From the IMG/VR virus record IMGVR_UViG_3300036715_001020, positions 1-39,623 of that record: 39,623 nt of DNA, one strand, 5' to 3'. Made by a program: the position numbers and the translations under genes. The notes below the pieces were generated by a model. It worked only from the letters and a program-made list of their open reading frames with translations. It made no database searches and was not told the origin of the DNA. Positions 33,489-39,421 of the stretch are shown piece by piece; within the stretch, counting starts at the first letter, position 1; every line of letters begins with the position of its first letter. This DNA is from a virus.

Positions 33489-34303
33489 GCGCGCCAGTAA
33501 CGCCCAAGTATGAACTGACAAACGAGACGATAGAGGTTGATGGACACACGCTGCACCGAATCCGAGCATTGAGGGACTTCTCTTTCATTCAGGCTGGCGA
33601 CCTCGGCGGATATATCGAGAGTGAGCACAACCTGTCGCATAAAGGATGGTGCTGGGTGCATGACTCTGCCGTCGTGTTCGGCTCGGCCAGGGTATTCGAA
33701 TCGGCTCGCGTGCGCGACGTGGCCTGTGTGTACGGCTCTGCCCGCGTATACGGCTCGGCTACGGTGTCTGGTTTGGCCTACGTATACGAATCGGCCAGGT
33801 TGTACGGCGGGACCCACGTGTACGGCTCGGCCAGCGTATACGGCTCCGCTAGGGTGTACGGCTATTCCCGCGTGCACGATTCCGCTTGCGTATTCGGTTC
33901 GGCCCGCGTGCACGGCCCAGCAGATGTGTCCGGCTATGAGCACATCCGGTTCTCTCTTTCTACGAGCGATCCGGTGGACAAGATTGCTGCGTCACTCGAC
34001 GTTCGCCCAATCAACGGTTGGTACTACCTCTACAAGCGCGTCAACCGCACCGATGACCCCGACGTTTGGTCCTCGTGCTACGACCCAACATTCCTCTATC
34101 ACAGGGGCAAGCGGGCGGTAGTGGAAGATGCTGACCCTGATCCCGGCATTGGCTGCGGACCTGGTATACACGTATCTACCGCTTCGTACTGGGACGAAGG
34201 GGATACGCTCATCGGAGTAAAGGTGCGAGAGTCAGACGTGCTGGCCTGCCAGTCGGGGAAGCTGCGCTGCCGCGCGGTCACGGTGCTTGGGGAAGCGAAA
34301 TGA
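33485..34303 (+). CDS. Hexapeptide beta-helix protein with DUF7666-like C-terminus
   Basis: 272 residues. After an N-terminal region (LHRIRALRDFSFIQAGDLGGYIES), 16 tandem hexapeptides of the form V-[YFH]-[GED]-S-A-[RS] run from about residue 58 to 153, predicted to coil into a left-handed beta helix as in acyltransferase and polymer-forming proteins such as YdcK. The C-terminal 115 residues (VDKIAASLDVRPINGWYYLYKR ... GIGCGPGIHVSTASYWDEGD ... VLACQSGKLRCRAVTVLG) resemble DUF7666, a common phage domain. Catalytic residues of the acyltransferases are not visible, so a structural or binding role is more likely. Confidence 0.7.
   Translation: MSAPVTPKYELTNETIEVDGHTLHRIRALRDFSFIQAGDLGGYIESEHNLSHKGWCWVHDSAVVFGSARVFESARVRDVACVYGSARVYGSATVSGLAYVYESARLYGGTHVYGSASVYGSARVYGYSRVHDSACVFGSARVHGPADVSGYEHIRFSLSTSDPVDKIAASLDVRPINGWYYLYKRVNRTDDPDVWSSCYDPTFLYHRGKRAVVEDADPDPGIGCGPGIHVSTASYWDEGDTLIGVKVRESDVLACQSGKLRCRAVTVLGEAK
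33655..33945 (+). repeat. 18-bp imperfect coding repeats
   Basis: About 16 units of 18 bases (GTNTACGGCTCGGCNNNN type), encoding V-Y-G-S-A-R hexapeptides of the beta-helix gene. Tandem expansion or contraction would change helix length. Confidence 0.75.
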
Positions 34304-34614
34304 GCGCGCTAGAGGAGTACCGGCAGTACCAGAGCCGCGACCCGCTCGTCACATCACGAATCCTTGCCGACGCCGCAATCGCCGAGCTTGAGGGCGAACT
34401 TGCTGACGCCGCAAAGATTTGTGGCGGCATGGAGTGGCGGCTGAAGCGGGCAAAGGCGGAGGTGAAGCGGCTGCGGTCCAGACTGTGTGAGACATGCGCG
34501 TCGTTGGAAACATGCTACATCGGCTGCGAAGCATCGGCGCTGGACTCGTGGCCTTATGACGAGGTAGGCTGCAAGCGCTGGTCAGCGCGAGCAGATGTGG
34601 GGAGCGAGCGATGA
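34300..34614 (+). CDS. Small Cys-containing protein (paralogue A)
   Basis: 104 residues, ATGA overlap. Begins MSALEEYRQYQSRD and continues with an alanine-rich helix (LADAAIAELEGELADAAKI). The C-terminal half has CETCASLETCYIGCEASALD and a further Cys, likely a zinc or disulfide site. The next gene shares its N-terminal MxALEEYRxW and LADAAxAxLE pattern. Confidence 0.55.
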   Translation: MSALEEYRQYQSRDPLVTSRILADAAIAELEGELADAAKICGGMEWRLKRAKAEVKRLRSRLCETCASLETCYIGCEASALDSWPYDEVGCKRWSARADVGSER

Positions 34615-34856
34615 ACGCACTAGAGGAGTACCGGGCGTGGATGCCTCCAGAACCCGGACTTACCGGAGTGGTGCCGAAGCACCTTGCCGATGCTGCCGTT
34701 GCAGCGCTGGAGGCCGCAGTTGACCGGATGAAATGCTGCGGGAACTGTGCGGAATACGACGACTTCTGGTGTGATCTTGACGACGGACCTGCCGACAACC
34801 ACTCGTGGGACTCCTGCCACTTCACGCCGTCACACTGGAGGGAGCGTGAGCCATGA
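34611..34856 (+). CDS. Small Cys-containing protein (paralogue B)
   Basis: 81 residues, ATGA overlap. MNALEEYRAWMPPEPGLTG, then KHLADAAVAALEAAVDRM, and a Cys-rich end (CCGNCAEYDDFWCD ... SCHFTPSHW). A tandem paralogue of the preceding gene in its first half; both end with cysteine patterns. Unknown function. Confidence 0.55.
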   Translation: MNALEEYRAWMPPEPGLTGVVPKHLADAAVAALEAAVDRMKCCGNCAEYDDFWCDLDDGPADNHSWDSCHFTPSHWREREP

Positions 34857-35182
34857 CGCACTCGGCGACCGAGCGCTACAACCCGAGGCACGACCCTGAT
34901 TTTCCGAGCATCGTGGTCAATCACCTAATCAGGAACCAGGGCGAGTGGTGTCACCCACAAGACCTGTTCACCGATACGTCCGCGTCAACGCGCCGCATGG
35001 TGAGCGGCAGCGTGCACGAGGCCGTTGATATGGCCCGCCACTGCGGCCTGCGCATCGAAAGCGACAAGGTGCTTGGCTACCGCTTTGTGGAGTGGGTACG
35101 AGCGGACGCGCGCTACATGCACACGAAGACGACGATGCGATGGCCACGAGCACGTCCGGACGGTCCATCGGATGGTCAATAG
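34853..35182 (+). CDS. Winged-helix-like small protein, unknown
   Basis: 109 residues, ATGA overlap. MTHSATERYNPRHDPDFPS, then VVNHLIRNQGEWCHPQDLF, TRRMVSGSVHEAVDMARHCG and GLRIESDKVLGYRFVEW. The helix-helix-strand-wing pattern resembles winged helix regulators, but I cannot place it in a family. The end of the gene carries the first units of a 12-bp repeat array. Confidence 0.5.
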   Translation: MTHSATERYNPRHDPDFPSIVVNHLIRNQGEWCHPQDLFTDTSASTRRMVSGSVHEAVDMARHCGLRIESDKVLGYRFVEWVRADARYMHTKTTMRWPRARPDGPSDGQ

Positions 35183-35231
35183 GATGGCCAATAGGGTGGG
35201 CAATAGGGTGGTCAGCAGGTTGATCGACAGC
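35160..35231 (+). repeat. 12-bp direct repeat array C (about six units)
   Basis: Units such as ATGGTCAATAGG, ATGGCCAATAGG, GTGGGCAATAGG, GTGGTCAGCAGG, with a degenerate first unit ACGGTCCATCGG and a degenerate last. Consensus [AG]TGG[TCG]CAATAGG. It overlaps the end of one gene and the start of the next. The same GTCAATAGG core recurs at 38725-38837. Confidence 0.6.
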
Positions 35232-35345
35232 GCAGTCAGTGACGCAACCACGTCACACGGCCAACGGAGCAACATCGCGCGCGCAGTGGTATCACCCGTG
35301 TTGCCAGCAGTCTGTCACAAAGCGACGGGAGGGAGCGCGTCATGA
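35172..35345 (+). CDS. 57-residue repeat-led protein, possible
   Basis: ATG 35172 reading MVNRMANRVGNRVVSRLIDS, formed from 12-bp units (V-N-R tetrapeptides), then SHGQRSNIARAVVSPVLPAV. It ends ATGA into the zinc-ribbon membrane gene. Operon-style overlap supports it, but the low-complexity start may instead be a repeat array. Confidence 0.35.
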   Translation: MVNRMANRVGNRVVSRLIDSAVSDATTSHGQRSNIARAVVSPVLPAVCHKATGGSAS

Positions 35346-35548
35346 AGAACTGCCCTACTTGCGGAACGCCGATGATGAACGGTTGGTGCCCGAGGTGCCA
35401 TCCGAACCCGGCGAGGGCCAGGGACTACAAGGTATGGTCAATCGGCGTTGCCCTACAGCGTATCGGCTGCCTGATGATGATGATCCCGGCCATCCTGCTC
35501 CTAGCGCTCCTGATCTACGGTTGCGCGGGAGCTGTTCTGCATAGCTAG
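35342..35548 (+). CDS. Zinc-ribbon membrane protein
   Basis: 68 residues, ATGA overlap with the preceding frame and GGGAGGGA upstream. CPTCGTPMMNGWCPRC at residues 4-19 is a CxxC...CxxC ribbon. Then one long hydrophobic helix (about 37-60: LQRIGCLMMMIPAILLLALL) and a short end. It is the last + strand gene before the terminator. Confidence 0.65.
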   Translation: MKNCPTCGTPMMNGWCPRCHPNPARARDYKVWSIGVALQRIGCLMMMIPAILLLALLIYGCAGAVLHS

Positions 35549-35580
35549 GCCGTCTGCGCATACGACACGCGGCCCATAAG

Positions 35581-35640
35581 GAGGGCGCGCGACTGGCTGG
35601 ATTTCGTCCGGCCGGACGCGCGCCCTCATTTTTGATTTTT
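35581..35640 (+). terminator. Rho-independent terminator of the early operon
   Basis: GAGGGCGCGCG (35581-35591) and CGCGCGCCCTC (35617-35627) form a perfect 11-bp stem, followed by ATTTTTGATTTTT. The best terminator in the window. Confidence 0.9.
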
Positions 35641-35689
35641 GATTCCATCCCGAATCCCGAATGATGGGACAGGGCTCTTCCGCTGTTCC

Positions 35690-35827
35690 AATGGCAACCC
35701 TAAAGTGTAACCTTAGGCAACCCTCAAGTGTCGCTTGAGGGTTGCCTCCAGTGTTACCCTAGGCTGCCCTACGATGTAGCGTTAGGCTGCCCTAAGGCTG
35801 CGCCTGCGACTTCAGCGACTTCACGGC
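35690..35827. repeat. 23-bp direct repeat array A
   Basis: Six units with an exact 23-bp period at 35690, 35713, 35736, 35759, 35782 and 35805. The best match TTAGGC(T/A)(G/A)CCCT at their starts; the first, third and last are more degenerate. It sits between convergent operons, overlapping the last codons of the integrase. The same core recurs in array B near the right edge. Confidence 0.7.
35716..35746. terminator. Bidirectional hairpin inside array A
   Basis: GGCAACCCTCAAG (35716-35728) and CTTGAGGGTTGCC (35734-35746) form a 13-bp perfect stem with a TGTCG loop. Between convergent operons it may be a bidirectional terminator, or part of an attachment or protein-binding site. Confidence 0.6.
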
Positions 35828-36747
35828 ATCCCTCCCCTAGGATGTGCTGTTGCGTGCGCAGCGCGTAGGTACTGGGGCGAGACGGCCGTATACCCCTGAG
35901 TGGTGCTGATACTCGCGTGGCCTAGCATCTCCTGTATCGCGCGAATATCAGCGCCACCTTCGAGCATGTGCGTGGCGCAACAGTGGCGCAGCGTGTGCGG
36001 ATGGACGCCGTGGAGGCCGGCCGCCCTTGCCAGCCGGTAGATGGTGCGGCGCACTGCCGATGTATCAAGTGGACGGCCGCTGTGAGACAACAGGAGCGCG
36101 TCAGACGCGCTCTCGGGGCGGTGGGCGAGGTAGTTGTCCACCGCGCGCTGCACAGTGACGACAAGCGGCAGAACGCGCGTCCTGCCGCCCTTGCCGTGGA
36201 CGCGCAGCCAGCCGTCTGACGTGATATCGCCGACGCGCAGGCCGACCGCTTCTGCGCTCCGCAGGCCGCAGGTGTAGAGCAGCTCCAGGATCAGGCTGTC
36301 GCGGCCCATAGACCTGTTGTCTGCGTCGCGCGCGGCGGCGAACAGTCGCTCAACGTCGGCCTGGGGCAGCGCCTCAGGCACGCGCGGCGATCGGCGCGGA
36401 CCGCGTAGAAGCTCCGCAGCGCCGGGCGCGATGATGTCGCGCTCGCTCAACCAGAGAAGAAAGGCCCTGAGCGATGCGAGCTTGCGTGCCACGGTCGCCG
36501 GCGCCAATCCCTGCCCCGTCTCGTCAGCGTAGCGTGCGACAACCCGGCGATCTAGGTTGGCCACGCCGAGATGCTCGCGGCGCAACCAGTCGATCAGCCG
36601 CGTCAGGTCACTGCGGTACGCGCGGATGGTCGCGCCGCTTGCCGAGCGCGCCGCAAGGCTGGTAAGGAAGTCCTCTAGCGTCTGGCGGTCGCTTGCTGGC
36701 GCGCGCGCAGAGGACCGTTGTTTTCGCTTCCGTCCAGATTCCGTCAC
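35821..36747 (-). CDS. int: Tyrosine recombinase integrase (XerC/D-like)
   Basis: 308 residues on the minus strand. N-terminal SAM-like core-binding domain (ASGATIRAYRSDLTRLIDWL ... PATVARKLASLRAFLLWL) and C-terminal catalytic domain with all active-site residues: Arg163 (TCGLRSAEAVGLRVGD), Lys186 (HGKGGRTRVLPL), His251/Arg254 (HPHTLRHCCATHML), His277 (LGHASISTT) and nucleophile Tyr286 (QGYT). It belongs to the XerC/D-like group. It shares an ATGA overlap with the excisionase-like gene upstream. It catalyses integration at an attachment site that should lie nearby. Confidence 0.88.
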   Translation of the reverse strand: MTESGRKRKQRSSARAPASDRQTLEDFLTSLAARSASGATIRAYRSDLTRLIDWLRREHLGVANLDRRVVARYADETGQGLAPATVARKLASLRAFLLWLSERDIIAPGAAELLRGPRRSPRVPEALPQADVERLFAAARDADNRSMGRDSLILELLYTCGLRSAEAVGLRVGDITSDGWLRVHGKGGRTRVLPLVVTVQRAVDNYLAHRPESASDALLLSHSGRPLDTSAVRRTIYRLARAAGLHGVHPHTLRHCCATHMLEGGADIRAIQEMLGHASISTTQGYTAVSPQYLRAAHATAHPRGGMP

Positions 36748-37064
36748 AGCCCTGCCTCCTCACCGCTCGAGCAAATGCGCTCAAGCTCCTCACGCGGGAC
36801 GCGCCAGGACCTTCCGTATCTGGTGCAGGCGATCTTGCCCGCTTGGCACCAACGGCGCACTGTGAACGGATGTACGTCCATAATCTTGGCGACTTCGCCC
36901 GCAGACAGCGAACCATCGGTCGGCGCAGCTTGGTCCTCTGGGATGCGCCAGTGGCCGCCGGGAGTTTTCCACGCGCGGATGCGGCCGCGCCTAACCCAGT
37001 TGCGCACTGTCTGCGCGTGGACGCCGCGCGCGTCCGCAAAGCCGTTGATGGACAGGCTGTTCAT
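36744..37064 (-). CDS. xis: Excisionase-like protein with two HTH domains
   Basis: 106 residues, ATG at 37064 with AGGAGG upstream. Two successive MerR/excisionase-type winged HTH domains: SINGFADARGVHAQTVRNWV ... WKTPGGHWRIP (about 4-42) and SAGEVAKIMDVHPFTVRRWC ... RYGRSWRVPREEL (about 53-95). Most excisionase proteins have one. The gene overlaps integrase by ATGA, so the two are made together. It may bend attachment DNA or repress transcription. Confidence 0.75.
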   Translation of the reverse strand: MNSLSINGFADARGVHAQTVRNWVRRGRIRAWKTPGGHWRIPEDQAAPTDGSLSAGEVAKIMDVHPFTVRRWCQAGKIACTRYGRSWRVPREELERICSSGEEAGL

Positions 37065-37104
37065 ACCTTTCCTCCTGTGCTATGCCACGTATTTGGCACA
37101 TAAA

Positions 37105-37119
37105 CGCCCCTCTGGGGCG
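37105..37119 (-). terminator. Possible attenuator hairpin before the excisionase gene
   Basis: On the minus strand CGCCCC-AGA-GGGGCG followed by TTTAT. The 10-nt CGCCCCAGAG (37110-37119 on the minus strand) can instead pair with CTCTGGGGCG at 37164-37173, so the structure has an alternative form. Short stem and weak U-tract. Confidence 0.45.
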
Positions 37120-37148
37120 ATTTGGTGCCATGTGGCTATTCCGATACC

Positions 37149-37193
37149 TCAAATGGTGGACACCGCCCCAGAGAGGAAACTCTGAGGCTGCAT
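37149..37193 (-). CDS. Possible 14-residue leader peptide
   Basis: ATG 37193 reading MQPQSFLSGAVSTI and stop. The GGAGGAG of the RNA element copy 1 lies about 10 bases upstream. The antiterminator strand (37164-37173) is inside this ORF, so translation could alter folding. Confidence 0.35.
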   Translation of the reverse strand: MQPQSFLSGAVSTI

Positions 37194-37206
37194 CCGGTTT
37201 ACGCTC

Positions 37207-37298
37207 CTCCTTCCGTCGGTTTCCTGCGACCATGCGCGGTCCGAGACGTACGGCGCATGGTTTCGGCCTGGTACCGGCAGGCACTCGTCAGGCAGGCT
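37207..37298 (-). ncRNA. Structured RNA element, copy 1
   Basis: 92 nt, minus-strand sense. The same flanks as copy 2: 24 of 24 and 37 of 38 positions are identical, while the 30-nt centre differs. Folding: P1 (37223-37227 with 37292-37296), P2 (37266-37270 with 37278-37282), and a variable 9-bp stem (37229-37237 with 37253-37261). A loop-to-flank pairing ACCG/CGGT (37217-37220 with 37273-37276) could make a pseudoknot. It ends in a Shine-Dalgarno (GGAAGGAGGAG), nine nucleotides after the 98-residue gene. Confidence 0.6.
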
Positions 37299-37307
37299 AG
37301 GCTCCAT

Positions 37308-37604
37308 CTATAGACAGTCAACGCCGAGCGCGCTCAGAATGGCCACCAAGTCCACAATCTCACAATGCTCAAGAACAGCCGCGTCTAGCGGGTACGCGAG
37401 GAGCCATTTCCGCGCTGCCTCGTGTACATCGTCGGCAGTGTACCCGTCGCCCAGTGTCGCAAGGATCTCACGCCCGACGGTGCCGACTTCAGGCAAAGCC
37501 TCTACGTTGCCACAACGCATGAGTGCCGAAAAGTCTGACAAGTCGGCCAGCCTCATATCAAGGGTTCTGTCGGCGCGCTGCTCACAATCCTGGTAGGTTC
37601 CCAT
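37308..37604 (-). CDS. 98-residue protein between two RNA element copies, unknown
   Basis: ATG 37604; the GGAAGGAG end of RNA element copy 2 lies 5 bases upstream. Sequence MGTYQDCEQRADRTLDMRLA, LMRCGNVEALPEVGTVGREI, YTADDVHEAARKWLLAYPLD and a leucine-rich end. Acidic, helical, four cysteines, no known domain. Its context (own structured leader, next to xis-int) suggests regulated expression in the lysogenic or early state. Confidence 0.6.
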   Translation of the reverse strand: MGTYQDCEQRADRTLDMRLADLSDFSALMRCGNVEALPEVGTVGREILATLGDGYTADDVHEAARKWLLAYPLDAAVLEHCEIVDLVAILSALGVDCL

Positions 37605-37609
37605 GGGTG

Positions 37610-37701
37610 CTCCTTCCGTCGGTTTCCTGCGACACTGAGCACGCCTAGCTAATGTGCTCAGCGTTTCGGCCTGGTACCGTCAGGCACTCGTCAGGCAGGC
37701 T
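37610..37701 (-). ncRNA. Structured RNA element, copy 2
   Basis: 92 nt, minus-strand sense. P1 (37626-37630 with 37695-37699), P2 (37669-37673 with 37681-37685), variable stem (37635-37642 with 37654-37661, extended by 37632-37633/37663-37664 and a G-U wobble on the minus strand at 37634/37662). Pseudoknot candidate 37620-37623 with 37676-37679. The 3' end is the Shine-Dalgarno (37610-37617) of the 98-residue gene, 5 bases from its start. I recognise no known riboswitch family. Confidence 0.65.
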
Positions 37702-37728
37702 CAGTCATCAAGTCGGCAAGGTGGAGTA

Positions 37729-38703
37729 TCAGCTAGAGTAGGCGACAAGCCGTCCGCCGCACAGCGGGCAATGCGGCTGATTGTCTTCATCTATAAAGAC
37801 ACACCGATCTCTGGCGGCCGTCTCTGCCGTATAGGCGTTTCCGTCCACGTCGGTATCCTCTGCGGAAACGAAAGCGTAAGACTCCAGTTGCGCCCCAGCA
37901 CCCAAGCCAACGCAGCCCTGGTAGTACCAATGAGCCGAATCATCCGTTGACCAATAGTGCTGTTCCTCGGGCATATCGAACAGTTGTTCGCGCTGGTGTT
38001 CGGAACCTTCACACTCCAGCACAGCCGATGCGTTATCGAAAAGCGAATAATCATCGTACACGCGGAACACCTCGGCCGAAGTGTACCCGCCACGCACATC
38101 ACATCCCTGGTGGATTTGTAGTGCGATGTACTCGCCGGAACACACGTCCACGGTCTTACCGCTTGCAGTCGGCAGCGTAATGTCGTCTAGGATCGAGAAG
38201 TAGACGTATTGCAGGACTTGCGAAAGCATATCCTCGCCGTTGTAGGTGTTTACGGTAAAGGGTTTATCGTCGTAAGCGATTCCCGAGGCCACCTTGTCGC
38301 TGTGGGCGGCGTTCAAGCGCTCTAGCCAGTCCTCTACGTCCATTGCCGACACATAGACGTTGCGCGTGTTGTAGGGCTCTGAGACAAACTTCCCGCCTTT
38401 GTACTGCTCATTGAGATCGCCGAGATCGGTCTTGAGCGTGCAGACGCCGTGCAGCATGGCGCGGGTAAGTGCGGGATCGTACTCTACGCGCTCCTCAAGC
38501 CAGTGGAACGCGTCCAGCGTGACTTGTAGCTCCGGGTAGTCACCGGCACTCGCGTAAATCGTGGCCGCTGGTTCCGCGTCCAAGTCTCGCGCTTGGTTCC
38601 GTTCCCAGTTTCGACCATAGGCACCGCCGCTGTCTAGGATGTGCGAGCCCGTGGAAGTCTTGAACAGTCTGGTAAGTGCGGTGTGTGTAGTAGATTTGGC
38701 CAT
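37729..38703 (-). CDS. Conserved phage protein of unknown function
   Basis: 324 residues, ATG 38703 with GGGAG upstream. The N-terminal LFKTSTGSHILDSGGAYGRN is a block found in many phage hypothetical proteins. The middle is mixed and aromatic (YNTRNVYVSAMDVEDWL, YVYFSILDDITLPTASG), and the last 20 residues contain HCPLCGGRL, half of a zinc site. No enzyme motif is convincing. It lies in the minus-strand operon upstream of RNA element copy 2. Confidence 0.65.
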   Translation of the reverse strand: MAKSTTHTALTRLFKTSTGSHILDSGGAYGRNWERNQARDLDAEPAATIYASAGDYPELQVTLDAFHWLEERVEYDPALTRAMLHGVCTLKTDLGDLNEQYKGGKFVSEPYNTRNVYVSAMDVEDWLERLNAAHSDKVASGIAYDDKPFTVNTYNGEDMLSQVLQYVYFSILDDITLPTASGKTVDVCSGEYIALQIHQGCDVRGGYTSAEVFRVYDDYSLFDNASAVLECEGSEHQREQLFDMPEEQHYWSTDDSAHWYYQGCVGLGAGAQLESYAFVSAEDTDVDGNAYTAETAARDRCVFIDEDNQPHCPLCGGRLVAYSS

Positions 38704-38724
38704 GGTGTGCGCTCCCGGTGTTGA

Positions 38725-38837
38725 ATGGTCAATATGATGGTCAGGATGGTGGCCAGTAGGGTGGTTGTAATGGATGTTCTCGTATTTGTCAATAGGATTG
38801 TCAGAGTATTTGTCAATCGGTTAGTCAGATCAGGGCG
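38725..38837. repeat. GTCAATAGG-core repeats, array D
   Basis: Irregular units related to array C: ATGGTCAATATG, ATGGTCAGG, GTGGCCAGTAGG and two GTATTTGTCAAT copies 24 bases apart (38782-38793 and 38806-38817). They overlap the promoter region and the 3' end of the 86-residue gene. Confidence 0.5.
38764..38792 (-). promoter_or_regulatory. Promoter candidate for the minus-strand operon
   Basis: On the minus strand TTGACA (38787-38792), 17-bp spacer, TACAAC (38764-38769). The -35 is a perfect consensus. A second TTGACA at 38811-38816 lies 24 bases further upstream. It would drive the 324-residue gene and perhaps the rest toward int. Confidence 0.6.
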
Positions 38838-39085
38838 AGGAACGTGGCAAGGACAACGGTTTCACCCGCGAAGAACCGATTATTGGCGTGCTGATCCCAC
38901 GAGACTACAACACGAGGGATGCTGTCTTCTCCCCAGAACGGGGCCGTGTCGACGATGGTGCCGACGGCGCGCCAGCTTGCTGCAATATGTTCTGGATCTT
39001 CATCCGTGCTGGAGATCATGTCGATGTACTCCTGGCTAAAGCAAACGCGGTCGTTTAGGCGGAAGGTGTGAGTGTCGCTCTGCAT
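38825..39085 (-). CDS. 86-residue protein, unknown
   Basis: ATG 39085 with AGAGGAG upstream; shares the GGAGCGCACxATG leader form with the 324-residue gene. MQSDTHTFRLNDRVCFSQEY opens it and DSIPRVVVSWDQHANN with a hydrophobic end (VVLATFLALI) close it; an SH3-like small beta fold is possible. No recognised domain. Confidence 0.55.
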   Translation of the reverse strand: MQSDTHTFRLNDRVCFSQEYIDMISSTDEDPEHIAASWRAVGTIVDTAPFWGEDSIPRVVVSWDQHANNRFFAGETVVLATFLALI

Positions 39086-39237
39086 GGTGCGCTCCTCTGG
39101 TTTGGTGTTGTACGTTGCCGGTAGCGTGTCGCGTGTTGTGTTGTGTTGTGTGTTGAGTGTGCTTTACCCGTATTCCGTTTGCGTGGCGGGCTCGGAGTGC
39201 TTACATTTGTAATCCCGCGCCCAATCCCGAAGGAGTA
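39086..39237. other. Low-complexity leader before the 86-residue gene
   Basis: GTTGTGTTGTGTTGTG (about 39137-39152, CA-rich on the minus strand), then TTACA-TT-TGTAA (39201-39212, perfect 5-bp palindrome) and AATCCCGAA at 39223-39231. AATCCCGAA also occurs at 35653-35661, 37 bases before array A. No gene is visible. Confidence 0.4.
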
Positions 39238-39421
39238 CCGGAATGCAATCTGACTGCACCTTAGGCTGACCTCCGGACTTCCCTTAGGCTTACCTACAGA
39301 CTTCCCTTAGGCTTACCTCAGTCTTTCTCTTAGGCCCACCTCCGGCCGACACCTAGACGTCCATCCGTCTGCGCCTTGGCCTTCCCTGCGCGTCCCTGCG
39401 GCTTCCCGATCGTCTGCCCTG
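39238..39421. repeat. 23-bp direct repeat array B
   Basis: Exact 23-bp spacing: TTAGG occurs at 39261, 39284, 39307 and 39330, then CTAGA at 39353 and TTGGC at 39376. Unit consensus TTAGGCTTACCTNCAGNCTTCCC. It grades into the next array. Confidence 0.75.

Noticed and set aside
36991-37284. 97-codon minus-strand frame across the xis leader
   Set aside because: It overlaps xis in another frame and runs through RNA element copy 1; no domain and no ribosome binding site.
36317-37313. Several plus-strand open frames opposite int and xis
   Set aside because: They mirror the minus-strand genes, which have full catalytic motifs and matching overlaps.
37207-37701. The two 92-nt copies as insertion-sequence ends or attachment sites
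   Set aside because: They are direct, not inverted, the enclosed gene is no transposase, and stem covariation with an adjacent Shine-Dalgarno favours RNA function. Not fully excluded.
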